A stretch of 64,000 nucleotides of DNA from Parasegetibacter sp. NRK P23. GTDB taxonomy: Bacteria; Bacteroidota; Bacteroidia; Chitinophagales; Chitinophagaceae. Numbering within the stretch: position 1 is the first letter of the stretch; each line of letters opens with the position of its first letter. The stretch lies in NCBI RefSeq assembly GCF_023721715.1, contig NZ_JAMDLG010000001.1:2457784-2521783 (forward strand). The letters are read 5' to 3'. Of the stretch, positions 59,013 to 64,000 are shown one piece after another. The position numbers and the translations under genes were made by a program. The notes below the pieces were generated by a model. It was not told the DNA's origin. It searched no databases and saw only the letters and a list, made by a program, of their open reading frames with translations.

Positions 59013-60011
59013 TTAGTTCAGCAACAGCACTTCACTTGGAAGCACACTGAACTCTTTTTTAAAGGCGAGCGCGAAGTGGCTCAGGTTGGAGTATCCGAGG
59101 CGCAGCCCCACTTCTTTTACGGAGTATTTTCCAGACAACAATAACTTGCGGGCCTCATGCATCCGGTGCTTCTGGTAATATTTATAGACAGGCAACCCAT
59201 ACACTGTTTTGAATTGCTTCTTCAGTTTGGAAGGGCTCATAGAAGCCATCCTGGACAACTCGGGAATGGTGGGCGGGGCGGAATCAATACTTTTGAGCAG
59301 GGCCGATTCCACTTCCATCAGCAATTGAACATCTAATGGAGACACACCGGGTTTGAGGCTTTTGTTACCGGCCAGTTTATCGAACAAACGGGTAAAGAAC
59401 CGTTCCGCCAGCAGCATGGTCCTGTTCTCGAGTTTCGCGAGCCACAAAGGATGTTCCGGTGAAAACGAGAAAATTTCGTTCATCAGTTGGCGGTAGTTGG
59501 TATCAATGGGTTCAAAGTTCAGGCTGGCCGTTTTCATGGCCAGGTACTGCTTCAATACCGATTCGGGTTCTTTGAAGTCGAAATACCGCGCCAGCCAGGT
59601 TTCCGGAAACAGCACTGCAATGGAACGGACGGCAGACCCTTTCGAAAGCAAAACTTCAAGATCGAACATATCGCAGGTGAGCGTAACAGCGGAACGGAGG
59701 TGCCCCTTTTCTTTTACGCTGTCATTATGAATCCGAACTTCCAGTTCCTCAGACACCAGTATCTCGTCGAAACGCAAAGTATAATAGCGGCTGGGCGAAG
59801 CGGTGCGGTGCAGTACCAGGTTTTTGGAAAGTTTAAAATCGCTGATCACCATATCCAGTCCGTTGGGAAGCGAGAACTGCCAGATATGGCCCTCCCCGTA
59901 GGTCGCGGGAATCACAAAATGGTGTTCATTCCGGGGAGATGTTCCCATTGCGCGGGCGAACCCGGCAAGCCAATCCTTATAGTTGGTATAACTGTATTTA
60001 TAGGTGATCAT
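59013..60011 (-). CDS. AraC-family transcriptional regulator
   Basis: A 332-residue regulator. The N-terminal 220 residues are an unassigned sensor part without a clear cupin signature; the C-terminal 100 residues hold the AraC double helix-turn-helix (PTIPELSRMASMSPSKLKKQFKTVYG and YSVKEVGLRLGYSNLSHFALAFKKEF). Regulators of this shape in Bacteroidota often resemble the PchR/siderophore-type group. No obvious target is adjacent. Confidence 0.9.
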   Translation of the reverse strand: MITYKYSYTNYKDWLAGFARAMGTSPRNEHHFVIPATYGEGHIWQFSLPNGLDMVISDFKLSKNLVLHRTASPSRYYTLRFDEILVSEELEVRIHNDSVKEKGHLRSAVTLTCDMFDLEVLLSKGSAVRSIAVLFPETWLARYFDFKEPESVLKQYLAMKTASLNFEPIDTNYRQLMNEIFSFSPEHPLWLAKLENRTMLLAERFFTRLFDKLAGNKSLKPGVSPLDVQLLMEVESALLKSIDSAPPTIPELSRMASMSPSKLKKQFKTVYGLPVYKYYQKHRMHEARKLLLSGKYSVKEVGLRLGYSNLSHFALAFKKEFSVLPSEVLLLN

Positions 60012-60080
60012 CGCCTTACGGAATAATCACCAAAAGTAGCCATTAAGCCCGTGGGTACGGGTTAATCAAATGTGAATGAC

Positions 60081-60302
60081 CTACAGGTTGCGGAGTGGAT
60101 TGCGGCGGGCCGAGAGCATATAATGCTTCATATTCATCCAAAAGGCCACGATCATATAAATAATAAGCGGGGAACCGAGGGTCATGAAGGAAATATACAC
60201 GAACCAAAGGCGGATACGGGAACTGGCGATGCCCATTTTGTCGCCCAGGTAGGAACACACCCCGAAAGCATTCATTTCAATGATATCTTTCAGCTTTTTC
60301 AT
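60081..60302 (-). CDS. PspC-domain protein
   Basis: A 73-residue inner-membrane protein with the PspC pattern: MKKLKDIIEMNAFGVCSYLGDKMGIASSRIRL, then a hydrophobic segment (FVYISFMTLGSPLIIYMIVAFW). PspC domains belong to phage-shock-type envelope stress systems; solo small versions are common in Bacteroidota. A longer frame overlapping it on another phase is not coding. Confidence 0.8.
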   Translation of the reverse strand: MKKLKDIIEMNAFGVCSYLGDKMGIASSRIRLWFVYISFMTLGSPLIIYMIVAFWMNMKHYMLSARRNPLRNL

Positions 60303-60444
60303 GGAGGAACACCGGTTTTTTAATACCGCTAATTTATTGAAAATACACGGGAATCACAACATTGGTTTCGGCAAAAAGGCAAATTTTAAGTAAATTCGCA
60401 GCGCCTCAAAGCACACAGCATTCTTCATTAAAATTTTATATACA

Positions 60445-62712
60445 ATGGTTTTCGACTTGGACTTGATCAAAAAGGTATATGGAGAACTCCCCGGTAAAGT
60501 AGCTGCTGCCCGTCAATTGCTGGGACGACCAATGACTTTGGCAGAAAAAATCCTGTACGCGCATACTTATTCGCCCGCGAAAAGCGCTTATGAGCGTGGT
60601 AAGGATTATGTTGACTTTGCCCCGGACCGCGTGGCCATGCAGGATGCGACCGCCCAGATGGCGCTGCTCCAGTTCATGACCTGCGGAAGAGCGAAAGCCG
60701 CTGTTCCCTCCAGTGTACACTGTGATCACCTGATCCAGGCGAAAGTGGGTGCCGAGGCCGACCTCGCCACCGCCATCGATGTAAACAAAGAAGTGTACGA
60801 TTTCCTCGCTTCAGTATCCAATAAATACGGCATAGGTTTCTGGAAACCCGGCGCTGGTATCATCCACCAGGTGGTGCTGGAAAATTACGCCTTCCCCGGC
60901 GGTATGATGATCGGTACCGATTCCCACACGCCTAACGCGGGTGGTCTTGGTATGATCGCCATCGGAGTTGGTGGCGCGGATGCGGTGGATGTTATGGCCG
61001 GACTGCCCTGGGAACTGAAAATGCCCAAACTGATCGGCGTGAAACTGACCGGCAAAATGAATGGCTGGACCGCGGCGAAAGACGTGATCCTGAAAGTGGC
61101 GGGCATTCTCACCGTAAAAGGTGGAACCGGCGCTATCGTGGAATACTTCGGTGAAGGTGCCGACAGCCTCAGCGCAACCGGTAAAGGCACCATCTGTAAC
61201 ATGGGTGCTGAAATCGGCGCAACCTGTTCCCTGTTCGCTTACGATGATAAGATGAGCGCTTACCTCCGTGGTACCGAAAGAGCCGAAGTGGCCGAATTGG
61301 CGGATGGTGTGCGTGAACACCTTCGCCCTGATGCTGAAGTGTACGCCACTCCTGAAAAATACTATGACCAACTGATTGAGATCAACCTCTCTGAACTGGA
61401 ACCCCATATCAACGGACCTTTCACGCCCGACCTGGCCTGGCCCCTCAGCAAATTCGCCGAAGCGGTGCGCACCAACAACTGGCCCGCTAAACTGGATGTG
61501 GGTCTGATCGGCTCCTGCACCAACTCTTCTTATGAAGACATGACCCGTGCAGCTTCCATCGCCAACCAGGCCGCTTCCAAAAACCTGAAGGCAAAATCTG
61601 AGTTCACCATCACCCCCGGTTCTGAACTGGTTCGGTTCACCGCGGAAAGAGATGGCATCCTGAACACCTTCGCCGATATTGGCGGTGTGGTGCTGGCCAA
61701 CGCCTGTGGTCCCTGCATCGGACAGTGGGCACGTCATGGCGCTGAAAAAGGAGAGAAAAACTCCATCATTACTTCCTTCAACAGGAACTTCGCTAAAAGA
61801 GCGGACGGCAACCCCAATACACACGCATTCGTAGCCTCTCCTGAAATTGTAACCGCATTCGCGATAGCGGGTAGTCTTACTTTCAACCCCATCACCGATA
61901 CGCTTACCAACGAAGCCGGCGCACAGGTAAAACTGGACGAGCCCGCAGGTATAGAATTGCCCGTGAAAGGTTTTGAAGTGGAAGACGCCGGTTATCAGGC
62001 TCCTGCCACCGACGGATCATCCGTTGCTGTTGCCGTAAGCCCGACCAGCGACCGTCTCCAATTGCTGGAACCATTCTCCGCATGGGAAGGAACAGAGTTG
62101 CGTGGACTGAAACTGCTGATCAAAGCAAAAGGAAAATGTACAACGGACCATATTTCTATGGCAGGTCCATGGTTGAAATACCGCGGTCACCTCGATAACA
62201 TTTCCAACAACATGCTGATCGGCGCCGTGAATGCTTTCAACAACGAAACCGATAAAATCAAGAACCAGCTTACGGGTGAATACGGCCCGGTTCCGGCCAC
62301 CCAACGCGCTTACAAAGCCGCCGGTCTCGGAAGCGTGGTGGTTGGTGATGAAAACTATGGTGAAGGCTCCAGCCGTGAGCACGCTGCTATGGAACCGCGT
62401 CACCTCGGTGTACGTGCCATCTTGGTGAAGAGCTTCGCGCGTATCCACGAGACCAACCTGAAAAAACAAGGTATGCTGGCACTTACTTTCGCCAACAAAG
62501 AAGATTATGACCGCATCCAGGAAGATGATGTGATCGATATCGAAGGACTCACTGAATTCGCACCAGGCGCTCCGCTTACAGTAGTACTTACCCACAAAGA
62601 CGGCAGCAGGGAGCAGTTCCCGGTGAACCATACCTACAATGAACAACAGATCCAGTGGTTCAAGGCAGGTGGGGCGCTGAATGTGATTCGTGCTGAGTTT
62701 GCTAAGAATTAG
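60445..62712 (+). CDS. acnA: Aconitate hydratase (mitochondrial-like type)
   Basis: A 755-residue iron-sulfur enzyme interconverting citrate and isocitrate in the TCA cycle. Cluster cysteines are in [10 protein letters not shown] and [10 protein letters not shown]; other signatures are [36 protein letters not shown] and the C-terminal swivel domain [23 protein letters not shown]. Length and sequence are those of the mitochondrial-like aconitase found in Bacteroidota and distinct from E. coli AcnA and AcnB, so the gene symbol is approximate. A terminator follows at 62732-62767. Confidence 0.95.
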   Translation: MVFDLDLIKKVYGELPGKVAAARQLLGRPMTLAEKILYAHTYSPAKSAYERGKDYVDFAPDRVAMQDATAQMALLQFMTCGRAKAAVPSSVHCDHLIQAKVGAEADLATAIDVNKEVYDFLASVSNKYGIGFWKPGAGIIHQVVLENYAFPGGMMIGTDSHTPNAGGLGMIAIGVGGADAVDVMAGLPWELKMPKLIGVKLTGKMNGWTAAKDVILKVAGILTVKGGTGAIVEYFGEGADSLSATGKGTICNMGAEIGATCSLFAYDDKMSAYLRGTERAEVAELADGVREHLRPDAEVYATPEKYYDQLIEINLSELEPHINGPFTPDLAWPLSKFAEAVRTNNWPAKLDVGLIGSCTNSSYEDMTRAASIANQAASKNLKAKSEFTITPGSELVRFTAERDGILNTFADIGGVVLANACGPCIGQWARHGAEKGEKNSIITSFNRNFAKRADGNPNTHAFVASPEIVTAFAIAGSLTFNPITDTLTNEAGAQVKLDEPAGIELPVKGFEVEDAGYQAPATDGSSVAVAVSPTSDRLQLLEPFSAWEGTELRGLKLLIKAKGKCTTDHISMAGPWLKYRGHLDNISNNMLIGAVNAFNNETDKIKNQLTGEYGPVPATQRAYKAAGLGSVVVGDENYGEGSSREHAAMEPRHLGVRAILVKSFARIHETNLKKQGMLALTFANKEDYDRIQEDDVIDIEGLTEFAPGAPLTVVLTHKDGSREQFPVNHTYNEQQIQWFKAGGALNVIRAEFAKN

Positions 62713-62731
62713 TACTATTTCTTTGAATAGT

Positions 62732-62767
62732 AATGCCGCTTCTTGATGAGGAGCGGCATTTTTTTTG
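62732..62767 (+). terminator. Intrinsic terminator of the aconitase gene
   Basis: AATGCCGCT (62732-62740) pairs perfectly with AGCGGCATT (62752-62760) across 11 bases, followed by a T run. Confidence 0.85.
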
Positions 62768-62785
62768 TTTTTTTCACGCGATTGC

Positions 62786-62829
62786 TTTTTCACGCGAAGA
62801 CGCAAGGGAGCAAGGACGCAAAGCGTTGA
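62786..62829. repeat. GACGCAAAG interspersed repeat, forward copy
   Basis: Reads TTTTTCACGCGAAGACGCAA then GGGAGCAAGGACGCAAAGCG. It lies 74 bases after the aconitase stop. Confidence 0.65.
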
Positions 62830-63080
62830 TTAAGCAGGAAGATTAAGGGTTGCGGTTTGCATTTTTAACGTGAAATAGATGAGCAGTAAGCTTCGTTTGA
62901 ATCGGGATGATTGGGGGAGAAGAAATTTCTCGCGACGGCGCACTGCTTCGTGCCTCGCAGACGCGGAGCATTAATTAAGCAGGAGCGGCTGAAGAATGGA
63001 GAGACATCTACAATTAGAACGCATTATAGTTTCTTCTTCGGCAAGTAACACTTTTTGTGTAAGTGGATGAGTAATGTAGT

Positions 63081-63884
63081 TTACCAATCTCCTGAAGGTG
63101 CGGGATTTCCTGCTTTGATGATCTTGAAAAATTCGTTGAGCCGCACATCTTCCCTTTCTTCGGAAGAGTTTTTGAGTTGGGCATCAATATTGGCGATCCT
63201 GGTATCAAAAAGCGGGTGAGTGCTCATGAAAGCCGCAGGTTCGCTTCCGGCCGTTTCTTCCGCGAGGAACTCCATCAACGCTTTCATACCAACGGGGTTG
63301 ATCTTTCTTTTTTTCATGAAGGCAATGCCCTGATTGTCGGCTTCGGTTTCCAGTTCGCGGGAATACTCCAATCCTTTCAATTCATTGGCACGACTCAATA
63401 TCGCGCCCGCCACACCATCCCCGTTTCCGGTGACCAGCGCGATCAGCATACCGCGGCCCATGCTCCGCATGATATTGCGCAGCGTGTGGCGCTGTGTGAT
63501 GTGTGCCGTTTCGTGCGCCAGCAACGCGGCAAGTGCTTCGGCGGAAGGCATATCTTCCAGAATGCCGGTGTACACTACAATAAAACCGCCGGGTAAAGCG
63601 AAAGCATTTTTCTCCGGGGACTTCACCACAGTAACTTTGGTGTTGTAAGCACGGTCGTAATTCAGGTCTTCGTAAAAAAGCTGCAGCAGGCGGGTTCTTG
63701 CTTCATCCACCTCCCAGGTCTTGCGCATCTGATCATACAACTGCTGCCCCACGGATTGCTCGTAGGAAACCGGCACCCTTCCCGCGAATTTCTCCGCAAG
63801 GGCCGGTACCCACCAAACATACGCGGCGATCAGGATACCGAGGATGGCACCAAAAAACAGCAGAATCTTCACTTTAGCGCTCAT
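63081..63884 (-). CDS. M48-family metallopeptidase (exported, membrane-anchored)
   Basis: A 267-residue zinc peptidase. One N-terminal membrane segment (ILLFFGAILGILIAAYVWW) follows the chosen start MSAKVK at 63884. The zinc site is LLAHETAHITQRH near 134-146, with the third ligand in ELETEADNQG. Relatives such as LoiP/YcaL take part in outer-membrane protein quality control; that role here is an inference. The open frame upstream of 63884 covers a terminator hairpin and is not used. Confidence 0.92.
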   Translation of the reverse strand: MSAKVKILLFFGAILGILIAAYVWWVPALAEKFAGRVPVSYEQSVGQQLYDQMRKTWEVDEARTRLLQLFYEDLNYDRAYNTKVTVVKSPEKNAFALPGGFIVVYTGILEDMPSAEALAALLAHETAHITQRHTLRNIMRSMGRGMLIALVTGNGDGVAGAILSRANELKGLEYSRELETEADNQGIAFMKKRKINPVGMKALMEFLAEETAGSEPAAFMSTHPLFDTRIANIDAQLKNSSEEREDVRLNEFFKIIKAGNPAPSGDW

Positions 63885-63909
63885 GCCACAAATTAGGGAT
63901 TCCGGATAT

Positions 63910-63938
63910 AAAAAGTCCCGCTCGAAGCGGGACTTTTT
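63910..63938. terminator. Bidirectional terminator upstream of the M48 gene
   Basis: AAAAAGTCCCGCT (63910-63922) and AGCGGGACTTTTT (63926-63938) form a perfect 13-bp stem with a 3-base loop. It probably ends the transcript of a gene beyond the right edge of the window. Confidence 0.85.
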
Positions 63939-64000
63939 TAAACACACACAGACATGAGAAAAGAAACATAGGTTAACAACGCATCGTATGATGCAATGCT

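Larger units (their letters stand above)
62713..63080. other. Intergenic region with terminator and repeats
   Basis: Holds the aconitase terminator, a forward GACGCAAAG repeat (62786-62829) and a CTCGCGACGGC repeat fragment (62918-62960) that matches 9478-9514 over about 22 bases. No gene is supported. Confidence 0.6.

Noticed and set aside
60811-61824. Long minus-strand open frame (337 codons) opposite aconitase
   Set aside because: Antisense to a highly conserved enzyme, no domain, low-complexity His/Gly/Phe-rich translation.
14961-62829. Interspersed repeats as a CRISPR array
   Set aside because: Copies are scattered, in both orientations and not separated by regular spacers; no cas genes are present.
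1-64000. Prophage, integron, or complete insertion sequence
   Set aside because: No transposase, integrase, capsid, terminase or tail gene was recognised in any frame.

Overview
The window looks like chromosome from a Bacteroidota bacterium, most likely a Chitinophagaceae-like relative. The signs are two SusC/SusD pairs, an ECF sigma/FecR pair, the type IX secretion protein PorQ, many short Bacteroidota-type lipoproteins (Cys followed by Lys/Asp/Glu), a 755-residue aconitase of the mitochondrial-like type, and repeated TAnnTTTG -7 promoter elements just upstream of start codons. No rRNA, tRNA, CRISPR array, complete insertion sequence or prophage was seen.

Layout. 1-772: end of a histidine kinase and its LytTR response regulator. 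773-1522: non-coding, with a candidate small RNA. 1523-5441 (minus): lacI-galK-sugar/sodium symporter operon behind a recognisable promoter and operator. 5506-9146 (minus): DUF4268 protein, GIN-domain lipoprotein and a TonB-dependent receptor. 9147-9865: palindromic repeat remnants. 9866-13348 (minus): ECF sigma factor, FecR anti-sigma factor and an STN-domain protein with a 21-residue repeat barrel. 13501-14802: secreted Gfo/Idh/MocA oxidoreductase. 15049-18935: xylBA operon with a divergent AraC regulator. 18938-25289: mixed housekeeping genes (acyl-protein synthetase-like, lipoprotein, UbiA-like membrane protein, M42 peptidase, biotin synthase, receiver-only response regulator, PorQ).

25450-44700 (minus) is the centrepiece: eleven tightly spaced genes covering 19 kb. 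Two are SusC receptors and the other nine all carry lipoprotein signals. They form two parallel SusC-SusD-FAS1 modules, followed by a beta-propeller protein, an M60 metallopeptidase with a discoidin domain, and two alkaline-phosphatase-fold/LamG-like (DUF4983-type) proteins. There is no glycoside hydrolase. The upstream region 44837-45020 holds a cluster of CAAACGTTTG palindromes typical of LacI-family operators. I read this as an outer-membrane uptake and processing system for glycoprotein or mucin-like material, or for a phosphorylated or sulfated glycan, but the substrate is not shown by the sequence.

45086-64000 is mostly core genome: Lon protease, a PorT-like barrel, metallophosphoesterase, FMN reductase, UPF0173 hydrolase, parA-parB-DUF5683-dapB, response regulator, Rrf2 regulator, acylphosphatase, threonine dehydrogenase-like epimerase, kdsA, a DUF4382 lipoprotein, an AraC regulator, a PspC protein, aconitase and an M48 peptidase. 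A family of short interspersed repeats built on GACGCAAAG and CTCGCAACGACG occupies many of the intergenic gaps.
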